A DNA stretch of 46,509 bases, from NCBI GenBank assembly GCA_016195085.1, contig JACQAG010000077.1:1-46509 (forward strand), written 5' to 3'. The stretch is from Pseudomonadota bacterium. GTDB taxonomy: Bacteria > Pseudomonadota > Alphaproteobacteria > SHVZ01. Position 1 is the first letter of the stretch; each line of letters opens with the position of its first letter. Positions 16,217 through 25,284 of the stretch are shown piece after piece. The position numbers were made by a program, and so were the translations under genes. The notes beneath the pieces were generated by a model that was not told the DNA's origin, did no database searches, and saw only the letters and a program-made list of their open reading frames with translations.

Positions 16217-18643
16217 ATGGCCGCCAACGCCATCAAGCGATCGGGCTTCCTGCCGGACGGCGCCGACTCGTTCCTGCGCGGCCGCGCCCAGGAGCTGGCC
16301 GGGCTGGCGCTGGTCGGCCTGACCGGGTTCCTCGCCGGCGCGCTCATCGGCTATCAGCCGGGCGACCGCTCCTGGAACGTCGCCGCCGACGGGCCGGTCG
16401 CCAATCCCCTGGGGCGCATCGGCGCCATCATTGCCGATGTGCTGCTGCAAAGCCTCGGTCTCGCCGCCATCTTGCCGGTGGTGGTGGCGCTTGCCTGGGG
16501 CGTGCGCCTCATGGTCCATCGGCCGGTCGGCCGCGCGAGCCTGCGCCTGACCGCGCTGCCGATCGCCATCCTCGCCGCCGCCGCTTCCTTGAGCCCGCTG
16601 CCGGCGCCACCGCTCTGGATGGCGCCCGTCGGCCTCGGCGGTGCCGCGGGCCAGCTCATCCATGCCAACCTCGTGGGCTGGGTCCCGCCGATCGCGGGGA
16701 TCGCTGCCCAGAGCCTCTTGTCCCTGATCGGCGCCGGTGTGGCCACCTTGGCGCTCGCCGTCGCTTTCGGCTTCTCGATCAAGGAGTGGATCGAGGTCGC
16801 CTGCGCCACGCTCGAGGCGATCCTCGTCACCAGCCGCTTTGCCGTTCGCGCCGGCGTGGTCGGCGGCCGCTTTGGCAGCCGCGCGGCGCGGCGCGGCTAC
16901 GACATGGCCGCCGGCATCGCGCAGTTGAAGCGCGTCGAGCCGCGCTTGGTGATACGCGGCGATCGCAAGGCCGCCGATGAGGACGAGGACGACGCGCTGC
17001 TGCTCGACACCCCGCTCGCAAGCCCGCCCCGCGCGGTGCTGCGCGAAAGTCTGGTGGCGCCCAAGGCCGACCGGCCGGCTCCCGGACGCAAGGCCCAGCA
17101 AGCGCAGCGGCAGCCAGCCTTGGCGCTGGAGAGTGCGGGCGAATACAGCCTGCCGCCGATCACGCTGCTCAGCGTGCCCAAGGCGATCGCCGGCACGCAG
17201 CTCGACGACGCCGCCCTCCAGCAGAATGCCCGCCTGCTCGAATCCGTGCTGCAGGATTTCGGCGTCAAGGGCGAGATCGTCAAAGTACGCCCGGGGCCGG
17301 TGGTGACGCTCTATGAGCTGGAGCCGGCGCCCGGCATCAAATCCTCCCGCGTAATCGGGCTCGCCGACGACATCGCCCGCTCGATGAGCGCCATTGCCGT
17401 AAGGGTCGCGGTCATACCCGGGCGCAACGTCATCGGCATCGAGCTGCCGAACGCGCGCCGCGAGACGGTGTATCTGCGCGAGCTCCTGGCCTCGGAAGCC
17501 TATGAGCGCAATCCGGCCAAGCTCGCCCTCATCCTCGGCAAGGATATCGGCGGGGCGCCGGTCATCGTCGATCTGGCGCGCATGCCGCATCTCCTGATCG
17601 CCGGCACCACCGGCTCGGGCAAGTCGGTCGCCATCAACACCATGATCCTCTCGCTTCTCTACCGCATGCCGCCGGAGAAGTGCCGCTTCATCATGGTCGA
17701 TCCGAAGATGCTGGAGCTCTCCGTCTATGACGGCATTCCGCATCTCCTGGCGCCGGTGGTGACCGAGCCGAAGAAGGCGATCGTGGCGCTCAAATGGACC
17801 GTGCGCGAGATGGAGAACCGCTACCGCTCGATGTCGAAGCTGGGGGTGCGCAACATCGAGGGCTACAACGCCAGGCTCGAGGAAGCGCGCGCCAAGGGCG
17901 AGGTGTTGAAGCGCCGGGTGCAGACCGGCTTCGACGGCGACACCGGCAAGCCGGTGTTCGAGGACGAGCCCCTCGACCTGACCGATCTTCCCTACATTGT
18001 CGTGGTGGTCGACGAGATGGCCGATCTGATGCTGGTCGCCGGCAAGGACATCGAATGGGCGATCCAACGCCTGGCGCAGATGGCGCGGGCCGCCGGCATC
18101 CATCTCCTGATGGCGACGCAACGCCCCTCGGTCGACGTCATCACCGGCACCATCAAGGCCAACTTCCCCACCCGCATCAGCTTCCAGGTGACCTCGAAGA
18201 TCGACAGCCGCACCATCCTGGGCGAGCAGGGTGCCGAACAGCTCCTGGGCCAGGGCGACATGCTCTACATGGCCGGCGGCGGCCGCATCACCCGGGTGCA
18301 CGGCCCCTTCGTGACCGACGGCGAGGTCGAGGACGTGGTGCGCTTCCTCAAGGCTCAGGGCCAGCCCGACTATCTCGATGCGGTGACCGAGGATGAGGAG
18401 CCCGAGCTCGATCCCGCGGGGATGGGCGAGGGCGGCTCCGGCGATGACCTCTACGACCAGGCGGTGGCGATCGTGACCCGCGAGAAGAAAGCCTCCACCA
18501 GCTTCATCCAGCGCCACCTGCAGATCGGCTACAACCGCGCCGCCCGCATCATCGAGCGCATGGAGGCGGACGGCGTGATCAGCACCGCCAACCATGTCGG
18601 CAAGCGCGAGGTCCTCGCCCGCTCGGCCGACGACGCGGCGTAG
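16217..18643 (+). CDS. ftsK: DNA translocase FtsK
   Basis: An 808-residue septal DNA pump that clears chromosome termini and activates XerCD recombination at dif. The first 200 residues hold about four membrane segments. A linker leads to the alpha/beta motor, with Walker A GTTGSGKS at 463-470 and Walker [14 protein letters not shown] with Asp599 and Glu600. A winged-helix gamma domain (about 743-808, [19 protein letters not shown] followed by [13 protein letters not shown]) reads the KOPS sites. Start ATG 16217 lies 2 bp after the aminotransferase stop, with GGAGG at 16202-16206. A double-hairpin repeat lies between this gene and lolA. Confidence 0.97.
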   Translation: MAANAIKRSGFLPDGADSFLRGRAQELAGLALVGLTGFLAGALIGYQPGDRSWNVAADGPVANPLGRIGAIIADVLLQSLGLAAILPVVVALAWGVRLMVHRPVGRASLRLTALPIAILAAAASLSPLPAPPLWMAPVGLGGAAGQLIHANLVGWVPPIAGIAAQSLLSLIGAGVATLALAVAFGFSIKEWIEVACATLEAILVTSRFAVRAGVVGGRFGSRAARRGYDMAAGIAQLKRVEPRLVIRGDRKAADEDEDDALLLDTPLASPPRAVLRESLVAPKADRPAPGRKAQQAQRQPALALESAGEYSLPPITLLSVPKAIAGTQLDDAALQQNARLLESVLQDFGVKGEIVKVRPGPVVTLYELEPAPGIKSSRVIGLADDIARSMSAIAVRVAVIPGRNVIGIELPNARRETVYLRELLASEAYERNPAKLALILGKDIGGAPVIVDLARMPHLLIAGTTGSGKSVAINTMILSLLYRMPPEKCRFIMVDPKMLELSVYDGIPHLLAPVVTEPKKAIVALKWTVREMENRYRSMSKLGVRNIEGYNARLEEARAKGEVLKRRVQTGFDGDTGKPVFEDEPLDLTDLPYIVVVVDEMADLMLVAGKDIEWAIQRLAQMARAAGIHLLMATQRPSVDVITGTIKANFPTRISFQVTSKIDSRTILGEQGAEQLLGQGDMLYMAGGGRITRVHGPFVTDGEVEDVVRFLKAQGQPDYLDAVTEDEEPELDPAGMGEGGSGDDLYDQAVAIVTREKKASTSFIQRHLQIGYNRAARIIERMEADGVISTANHVGKREVLARSADDAA

Positions 18644-18652
18644 CTCTCGAAT

Positions 18653-18759
18653 GCCCCCACCCCAGCCCTCCCCCACGCTTACGCGCGGGGGAGGGAGTAG
18701 GAAGCGCACTTCTTACCCCCTCCCTCGCCGCCAGGCGGGGGAGGGCCGGGGTGGGGGCA
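18653..18759. repeat. Double-hairpin intergenic element, copy 1
   Basis: About 107 bp with an outer inverted repeat (GCCCCCACCCC ... GGGGTGGGGGC) and two internal hairpins built on CCCTCCCCC/GGGGGAGGG stems. The tip of the first stem is ACGC/GCGC, and of the second TCGCC/GGCG. The same architecture occurs at 23681-23785 and 40347-40451, with different stem-tip bases that still pair. It lies between ftsK and lolA. Confidence 0.9.
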
Positions 18760-18805
18760 CCTCGGCCTTGCGCCTCGCCGCGAGGAGCGCCATCTACACC
18801 CCGTC

Positions 18806-19453
18806 ATGCGGATGCCAATCCTTGCCGCGGCGGCCCTCGCCCTCGGGCTCGCCCTCCTCCCCGCCCCGGATCTCGCCGCCAAGCCGCCGGAGCCGGCGCC
18901 GCTCAACGATCGCGACCGCGCCGATCTCTCGCGCATCGAGGGCTATCTCAATGGCGTGCGCACCATGGTCTCGCCCTTCATGCAGACGGCGAGCGACGGA
19001 TCGGTTGCCAGCGGCACGCTGTTTTTGCAGCGGCCGGGCAAGCTGCGCATCGAATACGATCCGCCCACGCCGGTGCTCATCGTCAGCGCCTCGGGCCAGC
19101 TTGTCTATTACGACAAGACCCTGCAGCAGGTGACCTATGTGCCGACCAGCTCCACCCCGGCCGGCGTCTTGGTCCAGGAGCCGGTTCAGCTCTCGGGCGA
19201 GGTCACGGTAACGCGCCTGCAGCACGGCCCCGGCGTCATCCGGGTGACCTTGGCGCGCACCGCTGAGCCGGAGGCCGGGCGCGTCACCCTCATCTTCTCC
19301 GACCAACCCTTGCAGCTGAAGCAATGGACCGTGGTCGACGGCCAGGGCATCGAGACCCAGGTGGCGCTGTTGGATCCGGTCCTGGGCGGCCCGATCGATC
19401 CCAAGCGCTTCGAATTCACCGACCCCCGGACGCGCAGTTCGGGCGCCCGTTAG
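18806..19453 (+). CDS. lolA: Outer-membrane lipoprotein carrier LolA
   Basis: A 215-residue periplasmic protein that takes lipoproteins from the inner-membrane LolCDE complex to the outer membrane. A Sec signal spans about 1-25 (LALGLALLPAPDLAAKP). The mature part has the LolA pattern: an early SRIEGYLNGVRTMVSPFMQ helix, then SGTLFLQRPGKLRIEYDPP and YYDKTLQQVTYVP, and the late FSDQPLQLKQWTVVDGQG. ATG 18806 fits the signal peptide. It follows ftsK across the repeat element, a common order in this group. A generic LolA-like name is safer than a tested role, but the match looks typical. Confidence 0.9.
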   Translation: MRMPILAAAALALGLALLPAPDLAAKPPEPAPLNDRDRADLSRIEGYLNGVRTMVSPFMQTASDGSVASGTLFLQRPGKLRIEYDPPTPVLIVSASGQLVYYDKTLQQVTYVPTSSTPAGVLVQEPVQLSGEVTVTRLQHGPGVIRVTLARTAEPEAGRVTLIFSDQPLQLKQWTVVDGQGIETQVALLDPVLGGPIDPKRFEFTDPRTRSSGAR

Positions 19454-19572
19454 CCGCCGCTCCGCCTCCGCCGACGCACGGGTTCTTGTAGCGTCGAGGC
19501 GTCGCCGCGCTTGCCGATCGGCCCTGCCTCGCGGTATTTCATAGGGATCTTAGAACCCTAGCGGATGGCGTC

Positions 19573-20337
19573 ATGACGCCGTTGATCGGCATTCCCGCCT
19601 GCGCCCGCATCAAGACCCCCGGGCCGATTCACCATGTCGGCGAGAAATACATCAACGCCGTGGTCAACGGCGCCGAGGGCTTGCCGGTGCTGATCCCAGC
19701 ACTCGGCGGCAACGTCGACCTGGATGAGCTCGTTGCCCGCCTCGATGGCCTCTTGTTGACCGGCAGTCCTTCCAATGTCGAGCCGCACCACTATGGCGGC
19801 CCGGCGTCGCGCGAAGGCACCGAGCACGATCCCAAGCGCGATGCCACCACGCTGCCGCTGATCCGCAAGGCGGTGGCCGCGGGTCTGCCTTTGTTGGCGA
19901 TTTGCCGCGGCATCCAGGAGCTGAATGTCGCCTTCGGCGGCAGCCTGCACCAGCTCGTGCACGAGGTCGACGGCAAGCGCGACCATCGCTCCGACAAGTC
20001 GAAGGCGATCGACCGGCGCTACGACCCGGCGCATCCGTTGCATCTGACGCCAGGCGGCATGCTCGCCCGTCTCTACGGCGCCGAGGAGGTGATGGTGAAC
20101 TCGCTCCATGCCCAGGGCATCGACCGGCTCGGCGCCGGGCTCATGGTGGAGGGGACCGCCCCCGACGGCCTCATCGAAGCGGTCAGCGTCATCGGCGCCC
20201 GCGCCTTCGCCTTGGGCGTGCAATGGCATCCCGAGCATCCGAGCCTGGAAAGTCCGGTCTCCAAGCCATTGTTCCAGGCCTTCGCGCGGGCCTGCCGCGA
20301 GCGCGCCGAAGCGCGGGCTCGGGCCCGCGCGGCTTAG
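19573..20337 (+). CDS. Class I glutamine amidotransferase-like hydrolase (gamma-glutamyl-GABA hydrolase, PuuD type)
   Basis: A 254-residue peptidase-C26 enzyme. The nucleophile Cys111 lies in LLAICRGIQELNVAFGGSL, and the other catalytic residues His219 and Glu221 in GVQWHPEHP. The N-terminal PLIGIPACARI and DGLLLTGSPSNVEPHHYG segments match PuuD-like hydrolases, which free GABA or glutamate from gamma-glutamyl amides; other gamma-glutamyl substrates are possible. The start codon lies at the centre of a 14-bp palindrome (19567-19580). No other putrescine-breakdown genes are seen. Intergenic sequence before it (19454-19572) holds no gene. Confidence 0.9.
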   Translation: MTPLIGIPACARIKTPGPIHHVGEKYINAVVNGAEGLPVLIPALGGNVDLDELVARLDGLLLTGSPSNVEPHHYGGPASREGTEHDPKRDATTLPLIRKAVAAGLPLLAICRGIQELNVAFGGSLHQLVHEVDGKRDHRSDKSKAIDRRYDPAHPLHLTPGGMLARLYGAEEVMVNSLHAQGIDRLGAGLMVEGTAPDGLIEAVSVIGARAFALGVQWHPEHPSLESPVSKPLFQAFARACRERAEARARARAA

Positions 20338-20424
20338 CCGTCGCGGCCCATCAAGTTCTCGCGTCGCGTCCTATAGTGCAGGCTGCAGGCGCCGGCGCGC
20401 CGGTTGCACCGGGATCTTCAAAGC

Positions 20425-21465
20425 ATGGCGGTCACCGTCACCATCAGGCAATGGCCCGAGCCCATTGCCGCCGAGCCGGATCGGACCATCCTGGAGGCAG
20501 CGCTCGCGGCGGGCGTGCCCTATCCCCATGGCTGCCGGTCCGGCACCTGCGGGGCGTGCAAGTCGCTTCTCGTTGCCGGCGAGGTGATCTTGTCGCCTTA
20601 TTCCAAGTTCGCCTTGAGCGAGGCCGAGCGCCGGCGTGGGCTGATCCTGGCTTGCCGGGCGCGGGCCGCCGCGCCGGTCGAGGTCGCATGGCTCGAGCCT
20701 CCGGATGAGGTGCTGCATCCCGTTCGCCTCCTCGGCTGCCGGGTCGTGGATCTCGCCGACCTCACCCATGACATCAAGCGCGTCACGCTCGCCATCGAGA
20801 CCGGTCGCCCCTTCACCTTCGCCGCCGGTCAATATGCGAGCCTGACCTTCCCGGGACAGGCACCCCGCGACTATTCGATGGCGAATCGCCCGAGCGAGGC
20901 ACGGCTCGACTTCCACATCAGGCGCATGGTGGGCGGGGCCGCCAGCCGCTTCGTCACCTCGGCCTTGCAGATGGGTGACGGGGTCGGCCTCGAAGGTCCC
21001 TTCGGCCAGTGCTATCTCCGCGAGGCGCATCGGGGCCCGATCCTGGCGCTCGCCGGCGGCTCCGGCCTGGCACCGATCAAATCGATCGTGGAAACCGCGC
21101 TGGCCCACGGGCAATCCCAGCCGATTCATCTCTATTTCGGCGTTCGCAGCGAGCGCGACCTCTATCTGGAGGAGCATTTTCGAAGGCTCGCCCGCGACTT
21201 CCCGAATCTCACGGTCCATCCCGTGCTCTCCGAGCCCGAGCCAGGCACCTTGCGTCGCACCGGCATGCTGCACCAGGCGGTGGCGGCGGACTTCGCCGAT
21301 CTCGCCGGGGCCAAGGCCTATGTCGCCGGGCCGCCGGTGATGGTGGAGGCGGTCGCCCCGGTCTTGCTCGAGCGCGGCCTCAGAAGCGAGGATCTCCACG
21401 CCGATCCGTTCACCACCGAGGCGGATAAAGCCATGGGCGGCCGGGCGGTGGCGGCGGCACCTTGA
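20425..21465 (+). CDS. 2Fe-2S ferredoxin-FAD/NAD(P)H reductase (oxygenase electron-transfer component type)
   Basis: A 346-residue electron-transfer flavoprotein with a plant-type ferredoxin domain first. Cys37, Cys42, Cys45 and Cys77 have the C-X4-C-X2-C ... C spacing for a [2Fe-2S] cluster. The FAD-binding RDYSMAN motif and the NAD(P) site GPILALAGGSGLAPIKS follow. The usual C-G-P-P near the C-terminus reads AGPP here, so the cysteine often present there is absent. Domain order resembles phenol hydroxylase P5 or benzoate dioxygenase reductase. ATG 20425 was chosen because the ferredoxin fold starts there. No oxygenase genes are adjacent; a ring-cleavage dioxygenase gene lies 2.5 kb away. 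Partner unknown. Confidence 0.88.
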   Translation: MAVTVTIRQWPEPIAAEPDRTILEAALAAGVPYPHGCRSGTCGACKSLLVAGEVILSPYSKFALSEAERRRGLILACRARAAAPVEVAWLEPPDEVLHPVRLLGCRVVDLADLTHDIKRVTLAIETGRPFTFAAGQYASLTFPGQAPRDYSMANRPSEARLDFHIRRMVGGAASRFVTSALQMGDGVGLEGPFGQCYLREAHRGPILALAGGSGLAPIKSIVETALAHGQSQPIHLYFGVRSERDLYLEEHFRRLARDFPNLTVHPVLSEPEPGTLRRTGMLHQAVAADFADLAGAKAYVAGPPVMVEAVAPVLLERGLRSEDLHADPFTTEADKAMGGRAVAAAP

Positions 21466-21504
21466 GCAGCGCCGCCCTTTGATGGAAGATCTCCGGCGAT
21501 CCGA

Positions 21505-22098
21505 ATGAAGACCATTCCCCTGAACCAGCCGCCGCCACCGCCGCCCGGGCCCGAGGCGGCGCTGGCCGCGATCGATCGCTTTCGCCAGCTCATCTCCAAC
21601 GGCTCGTGGTTCGCGGCCGTGGGCGCCCGCCTGACCGCGGCCGAGCTTGGCGAAGCCGCCTCCTATCTGGCCGCCCTCGCCGTCGGCCGCTGGACGATCA
21701 ATCCTGTCGCCGACTGGGCAGAGGCCAAGGCCCTGGCGAAGGGGGCGAGCTGGGATCCGTCCTGGCAGGATGCGGAACGGGAGCTGCACGAACGACTCTT
21801 CGCCCAGGCGCGCCGGCTGATCGTCGGGGTGGCGCTCATCGACGCTCTGGACCGGGTGACGGAAGCGGCCTCCGATGCCGTCAACGGCGCCGCCGCCCTG
21901 GTATCGGCGCGGTCGGGTGCCGCCGATCCGGCGCTGCTGCGCGTGGCCACGACGGCTGCCACGCAAGCTTGCTATCAAGCAGCCCTGGCGCTGGCGACCG
22001 GCGGCAATGCCGACCATCCCTTCTCGACCAAGCATCGTCTGTTCGCCGCCGGGCGTTGGCCGCTCGGCGTCATCCACGGGCAATTCCACGTTTTCTAG
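21505..22098 (+). CDS. Conserved hypothetical protein, alanine-rich and helical
   Basis: A 197-residue protein with a Pro-rich start (NQPPPPPPGPEAA) followed by mostly helical, Ala-rich sequence. The segment INPVADWAEAKALAKGASWDPSWQDAERELHERLF, read in parts, and the late FSTKHRLFAAGRWPLGVIHGQFHVF are the most distinctive stretches. No signal peptide or transmembrane segment is clear. It begins 39 bp after the ferredoxin-reductase gene and precedes the fumarylpyruvate hydrolase-like gene by 58 bp. Hydrophilic and Trp-containing, it may be a soluble protein; I cannot name a function. Similar proteins with a formate/nitrate-type HTRL-like end exist in alphaproteobacteria in my memory, but that is weak. 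Confidence 0.6.
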   Translation: MKTIPLNQPPPPPPGPEAALAAIDRFRQLISNGSWFAAVGARLTAAELGEAASYLAALAVGRWTINPVADWAEAKALAKGASWDPSWQDAERELHERLFAQARRLIVGVALIDALDRVTEAASDAVNGAAALVSARSGAADPALLRVATTAATQACYQAALALATGGNADHPFSTKHRLFAAGRWPLGVIHGQFHVF

Positions 22099-22156
22099 AA
22101 GCGCGCCCGATTCCAAAAGCGCCCCCTATTCCAAAAACGACGGAGCACCCTCGACC

Positions 22157-22873
22157 ATGACTGCCTCGAAAATCCGCGCCGAGCCTCTCTATGCCATCCC
22201 GATCTGGGCCATCCCGACGGTGCCGGTCGCGGGCGAGGCGGTCCTTTTCCCGGTGCGCCGCATCTACTGCGTGGGACGCAACTACGCCGCGCACGCCCGC
22301 GAGATGGGGGCCGATCCCACCCGCGAGGATCCGTTCTTCTTCGCCAAACCGGCGGATGCGATCGTCGCCGACGGCGCCACCATTCCATTTCCGCCGGCGA
22401 CGAAGAATCTGCACCACGAATTCGAGCTGGTGGTGGCGCTCAAAGCCGGCGGCGCCAAGGTCCCGGTCGCAACCGCCCTCGACCTCGTCTACGGCTATGC
22501 GGCCGGTCTCGACATGACCAGGCGCGATCTGCAGAACGCCGCCAAGGCGACCGGCAAGCCCTGGGACATGGGCAAGGGCTTCGACCGATCGGCACCCTGC
22601 TCGGCGATCGTGCCGGCAAAGCGCATCGGCCATCCGAGCCGCGGCAAGATCCAGCTCAAGGTCAATGGCACGGTCAAGCAGGAAGGCGCCCTCGGCGATC
22701 TCATCTGGAACGTGGCCGAGACCATCGCCTTCCTCTCCGGCCTGGTGGAGCTCGCCGCCGGCGATCTCATCTATACCGGCACGCCCGAAGGCGTGGGCCC
22801 GGTCCAGCCCGGCGACCTCCTCGAAGGCCACATCGAAGGTGTCGCCGATCTTTCCATCCGCTACGCCAAATGA
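22157..22873 (+). CDS. Fumarylacetoacetate hydrolase-family protein, close to fumarylpyruvate hydrolase
   Basis: A 238-residue FAH-fold hydrolase. It shows IYCVGRNYAAHAREMG, PFFFAKPADAIV, the metal-binding HHEFELVVAL (Glu and Glu ligands) and the late GDLIYTGTPEGVGPVQPGD. These features, and the short length, resemble fumarylpyruvate hydrolase from gentisate breakdown (NagK type); other oxo-acid decarboxylase/hydrolase members share them. ATG 22157 follows a CCTCGACC stretch without a strong Shine-Dalgarno. Its stop overlaps the xthA start (ATGA at 22870), so translation of the DNA repair enzyme may be coupled to it. No gentisate dioxygenase is nearby. Confidence 0.88.
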   Translation: MTASKIRAEPLYAIPIWAIPTVPVAGEAVLFPVRRIYCVGRNYAAHAREMGADPTREDPFFFAKPADAIVADGATIPFPPATKNLHHEFELVVALKAGGAKVPVATALDLVYGYAAGLDMTRRDLQNAAKATGKPWDMGKGFDRSAPCSAIVPAKRIGHPSRGKIQLKVNGTVKQEGALGDLIWNVAETIAFLSGLVELAAGDLIYTGTPEGVGPVQPGDLLEGHIEGVADLSIRYAK

Positions 22874-23667
22874 GCTTCAGGATCACCACCTGGAACGTCA
22901 ACTCGGTCAGGCTTCGCATCGATCTGGTGAAGCGGATCCTCACGGAGCTGAAGCCCGATCTCCTTTGCCTGCAGGAGATCAAGGTCGACACGCCCTTGTT
23001 TCCGGCCGAGCCCTTGGCCGAGATCGGCTACGCCCACCAGGCGGTCTCCGGCATGAAGGGCTACAACGGTGTCGCCATCCTCGCCCGCAAGCCCTTCGCC
23101 GGCAAGGATACCCTCGACTGGTGCGACAAGACCGACAGCCGGCATATCTGGTGCGCGCTCGCCAACGGCATCGAGGTGCACAATATCTACGTCCCTTCCG
23201 GGGGCGACGTGCCCGATCCCGAAGAGAACGACAAGTTCGCCCACAAGCTCCGCTTCCTGGATGAGGTCACAAGCTGGTTCGGCGGCGCCCGCAAGCCCTC
23301 GAAGCCGATGATCCTGGTGGGCGATCTCAACATCGCTCCCTTGGAGCATGATGTGTGGTCGCATAAGCAGCTCCTGGACGTGGTCTCGCACACGCCGATC
23401 GAGGTGGAGAAGCTGACGGCCATGCAGCGCGGCCTCGGCTGGGTCGATGCGGTGCGCCACTTCGTGCCGGCGAGCGAGAAGCTCTACACCTGGTGGAGCT
23501 ACCGGGCCCATGATTGGCAGGTCTCCAACCGCGGCCGGCGCTTGGACCATGTCTGGGTGACCAAGCCCTTGGCGAAATCGCTGGAGCGGGCCGAGGTGCT
23601 CGCCCGCGCGCGGGGCTGGGAGAAAGCCTCCGACCACGTGCCGGTCACCGTCGAACTGGATCTTTAG
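22870..23667 (+). CDS. xthA: Exodeoxyribonuclease III
   Basis: A 265-residue AP endonuclease and 3'-to-5' exonuclease of the EEP family. The metal ligand Glu36 is in LCLQEIKVD, the conserved Tyr is in IYVPSGGDV, catalytic Asp in LVGDLNIAPL, and the C-terminal His in SDHVPV. The length matches ExoIII. The gene overlaps the preceding hydrolase gene by four bases. Together with nth at 1282 it gives two base-excision repair genes in this window, though they are 21 kb apart. A double-hairpin repeat follows. Confidence 0.96.
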   Translation: MSFRITTWNVNSVRLRIDLVKRILTELKPDLLCLQEIKVDTPLFPAEPLAEIGYAHQAVSGMKGYNGVAILARKPFAGKDTLDWCDKTDSRHIWCALANGIEVHNIYVPSGGDVPDPEENDKFAHKLRFLDEVTSWFGGARKPSKPMILVGDLNIAPLEHDVWSHKQLLDVVSHTPIEVEKLTAMQRGLGWVDAVRHFVPASEKLYTWWSYRAHDWQVSNRGRRLDHVWVTKPLAKSLERAEVLARARGWEKASDHVPVTVELDL

Positions 23668-23680
23668 TTCCGCCGACGTC

Positions 23681-23785
23681 GCCCCCACCCCGGCCCTCCC
23701 CCAGCCGAGCTGGGGGAGGGTGATAGAGGCGAGTCTTTAGACTCCCTCCCCCATGCGTAGCGTGGGGGAGGGTCGGGGTGGGGGC
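23681..23785. repeat. Double-hairpin intergenic element, copy 2
   Basis: A 105-bp copy of the family at 18653-18759. The outer arms read GCCCCCACCCCGGCC... and end GGGGTGGGGGC. First hairpin: stem 23694-23705 and 23709-23720, 12 perfect pairs with tip AGC/GCT around loop CGA. Second hairpin 23744-23772, tip ATGC/GCGT (one G-U as RNA). It lies between xthA and an AAC(3) gene remnant. Confidence 0.92.
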
Positions 23786-23820
23786 ATGCCCGGCCCGCGT
23801 GTCACGGGGGAGGGCCCGTC

Positions 23821-24000
23821 ATGTATTCGCGACATGAGCTTGCCGACGATTTTCGCCGATTGGGTGTCGCCCCGGGCGACACCGTCATGTTGCACGCCTC
23901 GGTGCGCAGGGTTGGCGCGGTCGCCGGCGGACCGGATCAGATTCACCTGGCGCTCAAGGATGCGCTGACCGCCGACGGCTTGCGCGAGCGAGCGGTCTAG
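23821..24000 (+). pseudogene. Truncated aminoglycoside 3-N-acetyltransferase (AAC(3))-like gene remnant
   Basis: A 59-residue frame from ATG 23821 has the AAC(3) family opening: FRRLGVAPGDTVMLHASVRRVG (read in parts) and VAGGPDQIHLALKDALTADG. Complete family members run to about 260-280 residues, with the acetyl-CoA site further on. Here homology stops after residue 53 and the frame ends with LRERAV and TAG. No continuation is seen in other frames before the minus-strand dioxygenase gene starts 11 bp later. It is a broken gene rather than an active enzyme. It is only 35 bp from a repeat element, which may have taken part in the rearrangement. Confidence 0.8.
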
Positions 24001-24011
24001 AGCCACATCCG

Positions 24012-24602
24012 TTATGACAGCACGAAATCGTATCGGCCGATCTTGCCTTCGCCCGAGTCGCCGATCTTCATCAGCAGCTTTTCGTTGAAGATCGGATCGC
24101 GGCGATTCTGCGGCTCGCCCGGGAAATACAGCTGGGTCGTCAGCACGCGGCCGCCGGGCCTCTGCACCTTCACATGGTAGTGCCGGGTGCGGCCGGGATA
24201 GAGGGCCGGCACGATCGTCTCGAACCACCAGCGCCCGCTGTCGTCGGTCAGCTGATAACCCCGCAACCTGAATCCGGTGTTGTCGTAGGCGCCGCTCTCG
24301 TCGGCATGCCAAAGCTGAATGAGCGCCTTCGCAACCGGCCGGCAAGCGGCGTCGACGACGAAACCGGCGACCGCAATCCTCTCGCCCCGAGGCGCGTCGG
24401 CGGCGAGGTCGCGCTTCAGCGGGGCATTGGGCTTGAAGTAGGGGCCCTCGGTTTGAGCAAGCGTAACCGGAGCATGGTCGATGCATTCCGGCGTGAGCTC
24501 CAGGGGAGGTGCGGCCTGAGCGGCGGCGCGATGGAGCGCCAACGGCGCAAGGCCGGATCCAGCGAGGAAGGCCGCTAGGAAACTGCGGCGTGTCGGCACC
24601 AT
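24012..24602 (-). CDS. Intradiol ring-cleavage dioxygenase-like protein, exported by Tat signal
   Basis: A 196-residue protein with a Tat signal (TRRSFLAAFLAGSGLAPLALHRAAAQA, read from residue 4) that suggests a periplasmic enzyme. The non-haem iron ligands of the catechol/protocatechuate dioxygenase fold are visible: Tyr106 (GAYDN), Tyr135 (ALYPGR), His141 and His143 (RTRHYHVKV). The LTPECIDHAPVTLAQTEGPYF segment is typical of small exported family members. ATG 24602, with AAGGAG eight bases upstream, is preferred over an upstream in-frame start at 24698. Exported intradiol enzymes are uncommon and often lack known substrates; aromatic or lignin-like compounds are only a guess. Confidence 0.88.
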   Translation of the reverse strand: MVPTRRSFLAAFLAGSGLAPLALHRAAAQAAPPLELTPECIDHAPVTLAQTEGPYFKPNAPLKRDLAADAPRGERIAVAGFVVDAACRPVAKALIQLWHADESGAYDNTGFRLRGYQLTDDSGRWWFETIVPALYPGRTRHYHVKVQRPGGRVLTTQLYFPGEPQNRRDPIFNEKLLMKIGDSGEGKIGRYDFVLS

Positions 24603-24795
24603 CGGTCTGCTCCTTCGAATGTGCAAGAGAGGCCGCCGCAGCATGCGAAGGCCTCTGCCCATATAGATGGGGGTATCGGGTGTAACCGACCAATTCACGT
24701 CCGATCACGGGAAACCCTGCGCCGGGATTTGGGGAGAGGGAGGCGAGAAAGCGGCCGGATCAAGGTTCAAGCCGAAGCTTTGGATGCCCGCGACT

Positions 24796-25284
24796 CTATT
24801 CCACCGGATAGTCGTAGCGGATGAAGCCGTTGAAGCGTGCCAGCGTGTCGTAAAGGGCGCGGGCCCGCGCGTTGTCTTGCCTGGTCTGCCAGTAGAACCG
24901 GGGGGCGCCCCGCTGGCGGGCCGCTTCCGCCACCCGTTCGATCAGCGCGCGGGCCACACCCCGGCCGCGCGCCCTCTCGTCGACGAACAGATCCTGCAGA
25001 TAGCAGATGTCGTCCATCCAGACATGAGCGTGGAAGAGATAGTGCGCGATTCCGACCAGTGCCCCATCGAGATGCGCGCCGACTCCGTAAATGCCGTCGC
25101 CGCGGAGCAAACGCTGCCACGTCGCCTCATAGCGGGATGGAGGCAGCTCGGTCTCGTAGAAGGTCTTGTAGCCGCGCGCGAGATCCTCCCAACGTGCGCG
25201 GTCCGCCGGTGCCAGCGGAGTGATCGCGATGGCGGCCCGGCCTAGCGCAGGAGCAGCACCGCCCACGGACTCAGTCGGCGGCAT
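24796..25284 (-). CDS. GNAT-family N-acetyltransferase
   Basis: A 162-residue acetyltransferase. The acetyl-CoA-binding motif ERARGRGVARALIERV (the R/Q-x-x-G-x-G/A loop) follows the strand CYLQDLFVDE, and the late WQTRQDNARARALYD helix fits the GNAT core. The start is uncertain: ATG 25284 is used, which overlaps the stop of the upstream PNPOx-like gene by 14 bp; ATG 25311 and GTG 25266 are alternatives. This overlap implies the two genes are co-transcribed and translationally linked. The substrate is unknown. Confidence 0.85.
   Translation of the reverse strand: MPPTESVGGAAPALGRAAIAITPLAPADRARWEDLARGYKTFYETELPPSRYEATWQRLLRGDGIYGVGAHLDGALVGIAHYLFHAHVWMDDICYLQDLFVDERARGRGVARALIERVAEAARQRGAPRFYWQTRQDNARARALYDTLARFNGFIRYDYPVE

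Noticed and set aside
20425-21465. Missing Cys in the AGPP motif of the ferredoxin reductase as a sign of inactivity
   Set aside because: Other motifs are intact, and members of the family vary at this position.
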